Source: Myxococcales bacterium
GTDB lineage: Bacteria; Myxococcota; Myxococcia; Myxococcales; Myxococcaceae
Assembly: GCA_003153055.1 (NCBI GenBank)
Contig: PMBV01000121.1
Span: forward strand, 1 to 12,114
DNA length: 12,114 nt
Direction of reading: 5' to 3'
Part shown: positions 1 to 7,561 of the stretch, one piece after another
Numbering within the stretch: position 1 is the stretch's first letter
Layout: each line of letters begins with the position of its first letter
The notes under the pieces: model-generated
Database searches by the model: none
Told to the model about the DNA's origin: nothing
Seen by the model: only the letters and a program-made list of their open reading frames with translations
Position numbers and translations under genes: made by a program

Positions 1-741
<741 letters not shown>

Positions 742-760
742 GGGCCCGGCGCTGCCGCGC

Positions 761-1912
761 TCAGAAGCGCTCGATCTCGACTTTGGGTTGCGCTTCGGTG
801 CCACCGCGAGTTTCGAATTCGTCCCAGCGGCTGTCACTGGTCGACGCGATGCCGCGCAGCTTCAGATCGAAGTCGCCGGGGTTGGTCGCGTTGCGCATCG
901 CCTCGTCGCGGGTGATCAGATTGCTCTTGAACAGGCCCATCAGCGACTGATCGAAGGTCTGCATGCCGTAGGTGACGTGTCCCTGGGCGATGGCCTCCGG
1001 GATCTCCTTGGTCCGGTCCTTGTCCTCGATGAGCTCCTTGATGCGACCGGTGGCCTTCATGATCTCCACCGCCGCGACCCGGCCCTTACCGTCAGCCTTG
1101 GGCACCAGGCGCTGAGACACCACTGCCTTGATCACCGAGGCGAGCTGAATGCGAATCTGCTTCTGCTGATGGGGTGGAAAGGTCGAGATGATGCGGTTGA
1201 CGCTCTCGGCCGCGTCGAGCGTGTGGAGCGTCGACATCACCAAATGGCCGGTCTCGGCAGCCAGCAGCGCCGTCTCGATGGTCTCGAGGTCGCGCATCTC
1301 GCCGACCAAGATGACGTCGGGGTCCTGGCGCAGCGCACTCTTGAGCGCCTGGTTGAAAGACATCGTGTCGACCCCGACCTCGCGCTGGTTGACGATCGAT
1401 CGCTTGTCACGAATGAGGAACTCGATCGGGTCCTCGATGGTGATGATGTGGTTGGTCTCGTGGGCGTTGATGTGGTCGATCATCGCGGCCAGCGTCGTCG
1501 ACTTTCCCGAGCCGGTGGTGCCCGTCACCAAGATGAGCCCGCGCTCCTCGATGCAGATCTTCTCGAGCACCGGGGGGAGCATCAGCTCTTTGATCGAGTT
1601 GATCTTGAAAGGGATCACCCGAAGCACCGCTCCGATGGTTCCCCGCTGCTGGAAGACGTTGACCCTGAACCGCCCCAACCCGGGTACGCCGTACGCCAGA
1701 TCGACCTCGTTCTGCTGCTTGAACTTGTCCTTCTGCAGCTCGTTCATGATCCCGAAGGCCATGCGAGCCACCTCTTCAGGGGGCAGCCGCTTGCCGTCTT
1801 TCAGTGGAACGAGCGCCCCGTCGACGCGAAACATCGGAGGCAAGCCAGCTTTGAGGTGAATGTCGCTCGCGCCGCCTCGTTGCGCGATCTGAAGGATCTC
1901 GTTGAGTTCCAT
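761..1912 (-). CDS. pilT: Type IV pilus retraction ATPase PilT
   Basis: Hexameric cytoplasmic motor ATPase of the secretion-ATPase superfamily that depolymerises type IV pili and powers twitching (social gliding) motility. The 383 residues show the N-terminal PAS-like region (SDIHLKAG, 16-23), Walker A GTTGSGKST (131-139), the Asp box ITIEDPIEF (157-165), the Walker B/Glu region DVILVGEMRD (199-208), the His box STLHT (227-231) and a C-terminal GRIKELIEDK (289-298), which corresponds to the PilT AIRNLIRE motif. That last motif favours PilT over PilB. PilT-like paralogues (PilU) exist, so the exact paralogue is not fully settled. The ATG is preceded by GGGAGG a few bases upstream. The gene leads a probable pilT-recX-alaS unit, separated from rpsI by 104 bases. 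No other pilus gene is in the window. Confidence 0.95.
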   Translation of the reverse strand: MELNEILQIAQRGGASDIHLKAGLPPMFRVDGALVPLKDGKRLPPEEVARMAFGIMNELQKDKFKQQNEVDLAYGVPGLGRFRVNVFQQRGTIGAVLRVIPFKINSIKELMLPPVLEKICIEERGLILVTGTTGSGKSTTLAAMIDHINAHETNHIITIEDPIEFLIRDKRSIVNQREVGVDTMSFNQALKSALRQDPDVILVGEMRDLETIETALLAAETGHLVMSTLHTLDAAESVNRIISTFPPHQQKQIRIQLASVIKAVVSQRLVPKADGKGRVAAVEIMKATGRIKELIEDKDRTKEIPEAIAQGHVTYGMQTFDQSLMGLFKSNLITRDEAMRNATNPGDFDLKLRGIASTSDSRWDEFETRGGTEAQPKVEIERF

Positions 1913-1959
1913 GAGCCTCCCAAGGGTAACACCCCTCGAGGGAATGGGCCCGCAATGAC

Positions 1960-1994
1960 TCGAGCCGCCAACCCCAGATGGAGCGGCGGCTCGA
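1960..1994 (-). terminator. Stem-loop between rpsI and pilT (possible terminator)
   Basis: A perfect 10-bp inverted repeat (TCGAGCCGCC, 1960-1969, with its complement at 1985-1994) encloses a 15-base loop, 22 bases past the rpsI stop. No U-tract follows on the minus strand, so intrinsic termination would be weak at best. It may be a transcript 3' end stabiliser for rplM-rpsI or a structure in the pilT leader. A second small element, the palindrome CCCTCGAGGG, lies at 1933-1942. I see no convincing pilT promoter in this 104-base gap. Confidence 0.4.
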
Positions 1995-2016
1995 AGTGAT
2001 CCAGCGCCTGATGCGT

Positions 2017-2418
2017 CTAGCGCTTGGAGAACTGGAAGCGACGACGGGCGCCGGGCTGACCCGACTTCTTGCGCTCGACGGCGCGGGCGTCACGGGTGAG
2101 GAAGCCGGCCTTCTTCAGCGGTGCGCGATACTCGCCGCTCAAGCGGCACAGGGCTCGCGACAGACCGTGACGAATGGCGCCGGCTTGACCCGACAGACCA
2201 CCTCCACGGACGTTCACCGTCATGTCCACCTTGCCGACCTGCTCGAGAACCTGGAGCGGCTGGTTGATGATCATGATCGACGTCTCGCGCCCGAAGTACT
2301 CATCGAGCGGCCGGCCGTTCACCATCATCGCGCCGCTTCCGGGCTTGACCCACACCCGTGCGGTGGCCTCCTTGCGGCGGCCCGTTGCGTAGAATCCGTC
2401 AGTGCCAGACTTGGCCAT
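2017..2418 (-). CDS. rpsI: 30S ribosomal protein S9
   Basis: Small-subunit ribosomal protein whose C-terminal tail reaches the P-site tRNA. The 133 residues match the family length. [12 protein letters not shown] (11-22), the S9 signature [19 protein letters not shown] (72-90) and the arginine/lysine-rich tail ending in FSKR are all present; the conserved terminal SKR is what touches tRNA. The gene follows rplM after 14 bases, and an AAGGAAA ribosome binding site overlaps the rplM stop, so the usual L13-S9 translationally coupled operon is intact. Identification is essentially certain. Confidence 0.99.
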   Translation of the reverse strand: MAKSGTDGFYATGRRKEATARVWVKPGSGAMMVNGRPLDEYFGRETSIMIINQPLQVLEQVGKVDMTVNVRGGGLSGQAGAIRHGLSRALCRLSGEYRAPLKKAGFLTRDARAVERKKSGQPGARRRFQFSKR

Positions 2419-2432
2419 GGTGTTTGTTTCCT

Positions 2433-2882
2433 TTAGGCGTTGAGCGGCTTGGCGACCGGCTTCTGGGCCGTGTGCGGGTGCTTGTCGCCGACGTAGACCC
2501 GAAGCTTGGTCATCATCTGCCGGCCGAGGGCGTTCCGGGGGAGCATCCGGCGGACCGCCGCGAGGACGATCTCCTCCGGGTGCCGCCGCTGGAGCGTCTC
2601 GTAGTTGGATTGCTTCAGCGCGCCGGGGAAACCGGCCCTCGGCTGTCGGTAGTACATCTTCTGGGTCGCTTTGTTGCCGGTGACACGCACCTTCTCGGCA
2701 TTGACGACCACCACGTGGTCACCTGTGTCGATAGACGGCGTGTACATCGGCTTGTGCTTCCCCTTGAGGAGGGTGGCGATCTGGCTGGCCGCGCGGCCAA
2801 GCACCTTCCCCGACACGTCGATGACGTGCCACTCGCGCTTGATGTCCGACGCCTTCGCGCTGTACGTCCTCTGGTGCGGCAT
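2433..2882 (-). CDS. rplM: 50S ribosomal protein L13
   Basis: Early-assembly large-subunit protein. The 149 residues include [16 protein letters not shown] (18-33), [20 protein letters not shown] (43-62) and the L13 signature region around [14 protein letters not shown] (120-133) followed by HPHTAQKP. It is the first gene of the rplM-rpsI operon. The ATG at 2882 has only a weak, distant AGGGG upstream. The 76-base upstream gap carries a sigma-70-like promoter candidate and a small CCGGCAAGCCGG dyad (2911-2922) in the leader. Autoregulatory leaders are known for this operon in some phyla; I cannot show one here. Confidence 0.99.
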   Translation of the reverse strand: MPHQRTYSAKASDIKREWHVIDVSGKVLGRAASQIATLLKGKHKPMYTPSIDTGDHVVVVNAEKVRVTGNKATQKMYYRQPRAGFPGALKQSNYETLQRRHPEEIVLAAVRRMLPRNALGRQMMTKLRVYVGDKHPHTAQKPVAKPLNA

Positions 2883-2933
2883 GGCTTTAGAAACCCCTAT
2901 GGTCTGCTCTCCGGCAAGCCGGAAAGGGCGCCC

Positions 2934-2962
2934 CTGCTACCTGCGACGCCCCGGAGTGTCAA
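2934..2962 (-). promoter_or_regulatory. Candidate sigma-70 promoter for rplM-rpsI
   Basis: On the minus strand a perfect -35 hexamer TTGACA (2962-2957) is followed after exactly 17 bases by TAGCAG (2939-2934), a three-of-six match to the -10 consensus. Transcription would start about 45 bases before the L13 start codon. The -35 hexamer contains the TGA stop codon of the upstream helicase. This is the only strong -35 match I found in the intergenic gaps. Confidence 0.5.
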
Positions 2963-4989
2963 GGCCCTGGCTCACTCGATCCACCCTTTAGCCGCTCCTT
3001 GAGGCTCGAAAAGAAGCTCAGCTCCTGCGTGGTGGGAGGCCCCGAGGGGATCGCCGCCAAGTCAATAACCTCACATAACTGCTCTGGAATATCGTCCAGA
3101 AAGCGGCTCGGAGTACGGGGGATTTCCTTGCCCCGCCGAATGCGAGTGGCCGCCCGGGTCATCACCAGCCGTTCTCGCGCTCGGGTCATGCCCACGTAGC
3201 ACAGGCGGCGCTCCTCATCGGGGTTGGGGGCCTCCCCCTGCATGCCCGAGTGCGGCAAGAGGTCTTCTTCGAGGCCCATGAGGAAGACCATGCGCCATTC
3301 CAGGCCCTTGGCACCGTGGAGCGTCATGAGCGAGACCCGGCCCGCGGCGTGGTGGGGCTCGTCGTCGTCGTCCTTGGTGTCGAGGCTCAGGCGATTCAGG
3401 TAGGTGAGCAGGCTCGCCTTGGGGCCCTCTCTCCGCTCGAAGGCGTCGAGGGAGGCCACCACGTGGGCGACGGCCTGGGCCTTCCGGTCGCCTGAGGCCA
3501 AGGTCGGCGCGTTGGCGCGGGCCTGGGGGACGAATTCGATCTCTTCGAGAAGTTGGTGGCCCAGGCGAGCCAGGTTGCCCTTCACGAAGCCCTTTCGGTA
3601 CCGGCTCACCAGGGCGCAGAACTCGCCGATCTTCTCGGCCGCGCCCTTGGGCAAGGTGTCGCACTCCGAGGCACGCTCCATCGCCGCCCAGAGGTGGAGC
3701 TCTTGGGCCTGGGCCCAGACGGTGATCCGCTCCATCGTCACGTCACCAATGCCCCGGGCGGGGACGTTGACGATGCGCAACAGCGAGATCTCGTCCTTCG
3801 GGTTGGCGATGACCCTGAAGTACGCGATGACGTCCTTCACCTCTCGCTGATCGAAGAACTCCTGGCCGCCGATGACCTCGTAATAGACCTGGCGCTCGCG
3901 GAGGAACTCCTCGACCAGGCGCGACTGGCCGTTGACCCGGTAGAGCACGGCGATCTCGTCGGCGGGCATGCCCGAGGCGACCGCCCGCTGAATCTCCCCG
4001 GCGACGTAGCGGGCCTCGTCCTCCTCGCTGGGCGCGGCGACGAGGCTGATGATCGGGCCGCCTTTGGTCGAGGTCCACATGTGCTTGCCCCGGCGCTCGG
4101 GGAGCTTCTCGATGACGGCGTTGGCGGCGTCGATGATGATCTCGGTCGAGCGGTAGTTCTGCTCGAGGCGCACCTCCTTGCCGCCGGGGAAGGTCTTCTC
4201 GAACTCGAGAATGTTCCGCACCTCGGCCCCGCGCCAGCTGTAGATGCACTGGTCGTCGTCGCCCACCACGCACACGTTGAGGTGGTGCTGGCCCAGGTGC
4301 CGGAGCAGGTCGAGCTGGGCGCAGTTGGTGTCCTGGTACTCGTCGACCATGACGTAGCGGAACCGCTCGGTGTACTTCTCGCGCACCTCGGGCCAGCGCT
4401 CGAAGATCTTCGAGGGCAGCACGATGAGATCGTCGAAATCCACCGCTCCTTGGGCCTTGAGGGCGAGCTGGTAGAGCGGAAAGACGAGGTGGGCGACGAG
4501 GTCGGTGTCGTCGTCTTGCCCGTCGGGTTTGGGCTGGGGCTCGAGGCCCGAGTTCTTCGCTCGCGAGATGAGGGTCAGCACCTTGCGCGGGTCGAACGTC
4601 TTGTCGTCGATCTGCCGCTCCTTCATCGCCCGTCGAATGAGGGCCAGCTGATCGCCGGTGTCGATGATGGCGAACTTCTTCGGGTACCCGAGCTTGGAGA
4701 GGTGCTCTCGCAGCACCTCCGCCCCGAAGGCGTGGAAGGTCGACAACGTGACGCCCAGGGCTCGCTGGCCCCCCATCTCGACCACCCGCTCCTTCATCTC
4801 ACCGGCGGCCTTGTTGGTGAACGTGACGGCGAGAATGGCGCGCGCGGGCACCTTCTTCTCGAGGAGGTGCACGATGCGATGGGTGATGACCCGGGTCTTG
4901 CCCGAGCCGGCGCCGGCCAGTACCAACAAGGGCCCCTCGGTGGTCAGCACGGCGGCCCGTTGGGGGGGGTTCAGGTGAGACAGGTCCAC
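2959..4989 (-). CDS. Rep/PcrA/UvrD-type superfamily 1A DNA helicase
   Basis: ATP-driven 3'-5' DNA translocase that clears protein roadblocks or acts in repair. The 676 residues carry all SF1 motifs: Walker A GAGSGKT (26-32), Ia TFTNKAAGEMKERV (56-69), II VDEYQDT (215-221), III GDDDQCIYSWRGA (243-255), IV LEQNYRST (275-282), V LMTLHGAKGLEW (554-565) and VI RLCYVGMTRARERL (595-608). Motif III as GDDDQ plus SWRG, VDFDDLIVLP (183-192) and the short C-terminus after PSRFLDDIP resemble Rep (about 673 residues) more than UvrD or PcrA (720 or more, with a Tudor-like tail). The N-terminal part looks PcrA-like, so I give no symbol. Motif III has Cys247 where Ser is usual. The GTG start has AGAGG nine bases upstream. 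It is divergent from the Cys-rich gene, and its stop lies inside the rplM -35 box. Confidence 0.96.
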   Translation of the reverse strand: MDLSHLNPPQRAAVLTTEGPLLVLAGAGSGKTRVITHRIVHLLEKKVPARAILAVTFTNKAAGEMKERVVEMGGQRALGVTLSTFHAFGAEVLREHLSKLGYPKKFAIIDTGDQLALIRRAMKERQIDDKTFDPRKVLTLISRAKNSGLEPQPKPDGQDDDTDLVAHLVFPLYQLALKAQGAVDFDDLIVLPSKIFERWPEVREKYTERFRYVMVDEYQDTNCAQLDLLRHLGQHHLNVCVVGDDDQCIYSWRGAEVRNILEFEKTFPGGKEVRLEQNYRSTEIIIDAANAVIEKLPERRGKHMWTSTKGGPIISLVAAPSEEDEARYVAGEIQRAVASGMPADEIAVLYRVNGQSRLVEEFLRERQVYYEVIGGQEFFDQREVKDVIAYFRVIANPKDEISLLRIVNVPARGIGDVTMERITVWAQAQELHLWAAMERASECDTLPKGAAEKIGEFCALVSRYRKGFVKGNLARLGHQLLEEIEFVPQARANAPTLASGDRKAQAVAHVVASLDAFERREGPKASLLTYLNRLSLDTKDDDDEPHHAAGRVSLMTLHGAKGLEWRMVFLMGLEEDLLPHSGMQGEAPNPDEERRLCYVGMTRARERLVMTRAATRIRRGKEIPRTPSRFLDDIPEQLCEVIDLAAIPSGPPTTQELSFFSSLKERLKGGSSEPGP

Positions 4990-5065
4990 GGGAGCGGGCC
5001 TCTAGCACGGGGTCGCCTCGCCGGATTTCTTTCCGGGCACGCCCGGGTAGGCTTAACTCCGGGCC
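4990..5065. promoter_or_regulatory. Divergent intergenic region with a 14-bp dyad
   Basis: This 76-base gap must supply promoters for both the helicase and the Cys-rich gene. It contains the dyad CCGGGC-AC-GCCCGG at 5033-5046, about 20 bases before the Cys-rich gene start, overlapping in part a weaker CCGGA/TCCGG repeat (5021-5036). I see no good -35/-10 pair in either direction. The dyad could be an operator or a short hairpin; GC-rich dyads also arise by chance in DNA like this. Confidence 0.3.
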
Positions 5066-5545
5066 GTGGCAACCGTTCCTCCCAAGGTGATCCTCGAGCC
5101 TCACGGCACCCGCGAGCTCATCGCCTCGCTCGACAAGCGCACGTTCCTCGACGAGCTGGCGCGGCTCTCCAAGCTCTTCGCGTCAGATCCGGGCAACCCG
5201 GGGAGCTACGGCTGCGTCGGCTGCGAGCGCTGCGCGAACTGCATGTTCTGCCAGAAATGCGAAGGGTGCTTCGGCTGCACCCACTGCATCGGCTGCTCGC
5301 TCTGCAACAACTGCACGCACTGCCACGACTCGCGCTCGCTCAACGCCTGCGCCTACTGCGTGCAGTCCGACAACTGCGCCACCAGCGCCTACCTCTTCTT
5401 CGGCCGGAACCTCTCCGACTGCACGTACTGCTTCGGGTGCGTGGGGCTGAACAAGAAGGACTTCCACATCTTGAACGAGCCGTTCACTCGCCAGGAGTAC
5501 TTCGAGCTCACCAAGCGTCTCAAGCGCGAGCTCGGCGTGCGCTGA
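5066..5545 (+). CDS. Cysteine-rich protein with thirteen-fold CxxC tandem array
   Basis: A 159-residue soluble protein of unknown function, with no signal peptide and no membrane segment. An N-terminal helical part (1-45, HGTRELIASLDKRTFLDELA) is followed by cysteines at residues 50 to 86 exactly every third position (13 in all), then C95, C98, C104, C119, C122 and C125, giving 19 cysteines. The tail FGCVGLNKKDFHILNEPFT (123-141) and the helix QEYFELTKRLKREL (143-156) look like a conserved C-terminal module; I recall similar tails in uncharacterised Cys-rich proteins of other bacteria, from memory only. The pattern suggests binding of several metal ions or clusters, but no ferredoxin CxxCxxCxxxCP motif is present. 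The start is a GTG with no clear Shine-Dalgarno; no ATG lies upstream in the short gap. The gene stands alone, divergent from the helicase. That it is a real gene is likely; its function is unknown. Confidence 0.87.
   Translation: MATVPPKVILEPHGTRELIASLDKRTFLDELARLSKLFASDPGNPGSYGCVGCERCANCMFCQKCEGCFGCTHCIGCSLCNNCTHCHDSRSLNACAYCVQSDNCATSAYLFFGRNLSDCTYCFGCVGLNKKDFHILNEPFTRQEYFELTKRLKRELGVR
5213..5323 (+). repeat. 9-nt periodic TGC array inside the Cys-rich gene
   Basis: Thirteen TGC cysteine codons recur exactly every nine bases, encoding C-x-x tripeptides. The two bases-triplets between them vary (VG, ER, AN, MF, QK, EG, FG, TH, IG, SL, NN, TH), so the spacing is conserved but the sequence is not. 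This suggests selection on cysteine position, not a recent tandem expansion. Confidence 0.8.
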
Positions 5546-5601
5546 AGCCGCGTCTCAGGAGCCCCAGGCCTCCGGAGCAGGGCACGCAGCTCTCGGACCT
5601 T

Positions 5602-5660
5602 GAGAAAAACTCCGGCCGCGGGGAACCCCACCACCACCACCACGCCAATCCCCGCGGCCG
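5602..5660 (-). terminator. Leftward intrinsic-terminator-like hairpin with (CCA)5 loop
   Basis: CGGCCGCGGGGA (5613-5624) pairs perfectly with 5649-5660 to make a 12-bp GC-rich stem. The 24-base loop contains five CCA repeats (5628-5642). On the minus strand the stem is followed by GA and then TTTTT (5608-5604), giving a U-tract like that of a Rho-independent terminator. On the plus strand the A-tract precedes the stem, so it would not terminate the Cys-rich gene. The loop is longer than typical. No minus-strand gene to the right obviously uses it. Confidence 0.4.
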
Positions 5661-5738
5661 TACCAACACCGCCCGTCCAGCCCGCCCGCCCAACCCCCGT
5701 CCACAATCCGCCCTGCCCGCCCTTCCCGCCCACGACCG
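5661..5738 (+). promoter_or_regulatory. C-rich, G-poor stretch, candidate Rho loading (rut) region
   Basis: By count this 78-base segment has 47 C and 12 G on the plus strand, an extreme imbalance for this genome. It lies about 115 bases after the Cys-rich gene stop. Unstructured C-rich RNA of this size is the known binding preference of Rho, so it may end transcription of the Cys-rich gene before the mlaF-like gene. Composition is the only evidence. Confidence 0.35.
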
Positions 5739-5892
5739 TTGGACGACCGACCGTCAAAGCATCTCGAGTGCCAACGCCAAGTGCCCGTGATTCAATGGGC
5801 CTCATGAAGGCGAAGACACTCCGAAATCGGACGGCGTCTCGTCGGGTGGACTGGGGGCCGCGAACGAGGCTCACCGACCTCGGCTCCGCGCG

Positions 5893-6621
5893 ATGAAGGC
5901 GTCAGTCATCGCCCTCCATCGGGTGACCATCACGCTGGGCGCACGCCACATCTTCGAGGATCTCTCGGTCGAGCTCCCCCTCACCGGCACCACCTTCATC
6001 ATCGGCCCGTCGGGCAGCGGTAAGTCCACCCTCTGCCGGGCAGCCGTGGGACTCCTCCGTCCCTCGGCTGGGTCCATCATGTGCACCGAAGCCTCGGGGC
6101 CGCCGCTTCGTGTCGACCTGGCCAGCGAGTCGTCGCTGACCCAACTGCGGCGAAAGGTACCCTTCGTGGTGCAGGAACCGGCGTTGCTCGACTGGCTGAG
6201 CCTGGAGCAGAACGTCGCCCTCGCGGCCCGCGCCATTCACACGCCGTCTGGTCGCCTCGCCGAGGTGGTGATTCAGGCCCTCGAGAGCGTGGGGTTGGGG
6301 TCATGGGCTGACCGGCTGCCGACCCAGGTCGGTCCGGGAATTCGCAAGCGGGCGGCCATCGCTCGCGCCCTGGTGCTCTCGCCGTCGGCGCTCATGCTCG
6401 ACGAGCCCACCACCGGTCTCGACCCGATGGCCTCTGCCCAGATCGTCGAGACCCTGGAGCGGCTCAAGGCCCGCGCCATCGGGGTGATCGCCATTTCTCA
6501 TGATCACCGGAGCCTCGCCGCCCTGGCGGACCACGTCATCGAGGTGCGTGACGGCCGGATCGCCTCCGTGGGCGAGCCCGGGGGCTCCCTGGCGAGCTTC
6601 GAGGAACCTCCCCATGAATGA
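5893..6621 (+). CDS. MlaF-like ABC transporter ATPase (degenerate signature motif)
   Basis: Cytoplasmic ATPase of the MCE/Mla lipid-transport type, expected to power phospholipid movement between inner and outer membranes with a permease and an MCE protein. The 242 residues show Walker A GPSGSGKST (38-46), Q-loop Gln94, Walker B ALMLDEP (166-172), D-loop GLDP (175-178) and switch His203. The ABC signature, normally LSGGM followed by (A/R)KR in this family, reads VGPGI at 146-150 before RKRAAIARAL: the signature serine and the first glycine are lost. The MlaF assignment rests on overall character and on the MCE gene that overlaps it by eight bases. No Shine-Dalgarno precedes the ATG, but homology to family N-termini begins within a few residues of it. 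No mlaE permease is adjacent. ATPase family is sure; Mla type is likely. Confidence 0.9.
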   Translation: MKASVIALHRVTITLGARHIFEDLSVELPLTGTTFIIGPSGSGKSTLCRAAVGLLRPSAGSIMCTEASGPPLRVDLASESSLTQLRRKVPFVVQEPALLDWLSLEQNVALAARAIHTPSGRLAEVVIQALESVGLGSWADRLPTQVGPGIRKRAAIARALVLSPSALMLDEPTTGLDPMASAQIVETLERLKARAIGVIAISHDHRSLAALADHVIEVRDGRIASVGEPGGSLASFEEPPHE

Positions 6622-7558
6622 AAGACGACTCGAGTACAAAGCCGGCGCCTTCGCCTTGGTGGCGCTGGGCTGCCTGGTGGGGCTCTTGCTCCTCACTGGC
6701 GAGCTCACCCTGTCGCCCAGGGACACGCTGGTGGTCGACTTCGCCCACACCGGCAACGTGGTCAAGAACGCTCCGGTGAAGCTGGCCGGCGTCGGGGTCG
6801 GCAAGGTCGAGCGCATCGAGCTCCTCGCCAGCCGAGTCGATGGCTCGGGCACACCGCTCCCCGTGCGAATGACGCTCTCCATCTCGGGTGACGCGCTGGC
6901 AGCCCTGAAGCGGGACGCCGTCGTCACCGTCTCGAGCCAGGGCCCCCTCGGCGAATCGTACCTCGAGCTGTGGCCCGGAGTGGACCCGACCCCGCGCGAT
7001 CCACGGGGAGTGCTCCGGGGCAGCGACGCCCCGCGGCTCGACCTCGTGTCGGCGCGGCTGGCGAAGGTCCTCGACGCCGTCACCCGCGTCATCGACTCGG
7101 ATCCCCAGGCCCTCAGCGCCTTGGTCCGCGGCGTGGGTGGGCTGACCGCCACCGCCAACGGCGTCCTCGAGGAGAACCGCGAGTCCCTCAAGGGCCTCAC
7201 CGCCGATCTCGCGTTGGCGATGAGAGACCTCCGCGAGCTGACCGCCAGTGCCAAGGGCCAGCTCGCCAAAGGTGGAGCCGCCGCCGCCCTCCTCGATGAC
7301 GCCGCGGCCACGGCCCACCTGGCCCGAGAGGAGGTTCCGGCGTTGTCCAAGCAGGCCGCGTCAGCCCTGGGGAGCATGACGGCCACCGGCGAGCGCCTCG
7401 ACGCCCTGGGGGCGAGGGCCGATCGGCTCCTGGCCCGCCTCGAAGCGGGCGAAGGCACTTTGGGGGCTCTGGTCAAAGACAAGCAGGCCTACGACGATCT
7501 CAAGGCGCTCCTGGCTGACCTCAAGAGCCACCCCTGGAAGCTCCTGTGGAAAGACTGA
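6614..7558 (+). CDS. MlaD-like MCE-domain lipid-binding protein
   Basis: Inner-membrane-anchored MCE protein whose periplasmic domain forms a hexameric ring with a lipid-conducting pore. The 314 residues have a short cytoplasmic N-terminus (NERRLEYKAG), one membrane segment (about 11-30), an MCE domain (about 36-122, with TGNVVKNAPVKLAGVGVGKV at 47-66 and GPLGESYLEL at 110-119), then a long Ala/Leu-rich helical region (145-280) and the typical MCE tail GTLGALVKDKQAYDDLK (281-297) ending in HPWKLLWKD. The ATG lies in ATGAATGA overlapping the ATPase stop, with GAGG nine bases upstream, so translation is coupled to the ATPase. The frame stays open upstream, but that part lies inside the ATPase gene. 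It ends three bases before the stop codon of the convergent kinase gene. Substrate is not evident. Confidence 0.93.
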   Translation: MNERRLEYKAGAFALVALGCLVGLLLLTGELTLSPRDTLVVDFAHTGNVVKNAPVKLAGVGVGKVERIELLASRVDGSGTPLPVRMTLSISGDALAALKRDAVVTVSSQGPLGESYLELWPGVDPTPRDPRGVLRGSDAPRLDLVSARLAKVLDAVTRVIDSDPQALSALVRGVGGLTATANGVLEENRESLKGLTADLALAMRDLRELTASAKGQLAKGGAAAALLDDAAATAHLAREEVPALSKQAASALGSMTATGERLDALGARADRLLARLEAGEGTLGALVKDKQAYDDLKALLADLKSHPWKLLWKD

Positions 7559-7561
7559 TGT

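Larger units (their letters stand above)
5546..5892. other. Gene-poor gap between Cys-rich gene and mlaF-like gene
   Basis: This 347-base stretch has no convincing gene. A 98-codon open frame from 5600 is Pro/Thr-rich low complexity and ends inside the next gene; the opposite-strand frame overlaps the Cys-rich gene and is equally low-complexity. What it does hold is the hairpin at 5613-5660, the C-rich stretch at 5661-5738 and a heptamer direct repeat ACGACCG at 5732-5738 and 5743-5749 (11-bp period, one helical turn). No strong promoter for the mlaF-like gene is visible. In other bacteria the Mla permease gene is often found in this position relative to mlaF, but nothing like it is here. Confidence 0.7.

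Noticed and set aside
742..837. Longer RecX start at ATG 837
   Set aside because: It would add 32 low-complexity residues and overlap pilT by 77 bases; the GTG at 741 gives the usual family length. Not excluded.
788..1999. 403-codon plus-strand open frame opposite pilT
   Set aside because: Shadow of pilT, which has all motor ATPase motifs.
2911..2922. CCGGCAAGCCGG dyad in the rplM leader as a ribosomal-protein autoregulatory element
   Set aside because: Too small (four or five pairs) and without the other features of known L13 leaders; left as a remark only.
3553..5790. 745-codon plus-strand open frame across the helicase and Cys-rich gene
   Set aside because: Antisense to an intact helicase and out of frame with the Cys-rich gene; low-complexity product.
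5389..5874. 161-codon minus-strand open frame
   Set aside because: Overlaps the Cys-rich gene antisense, and its Gly/Val runs come from the same repeats and hairpin.
5600..5896. 98-codon plus-strand open frame in the gap before the mlaF-like gene
   Set aside because: Pro/Thr-rich low complexity from a C-rich region and a CCA repeat, no ribosome binding site, no recognisable domain, and it runs into the next gene.
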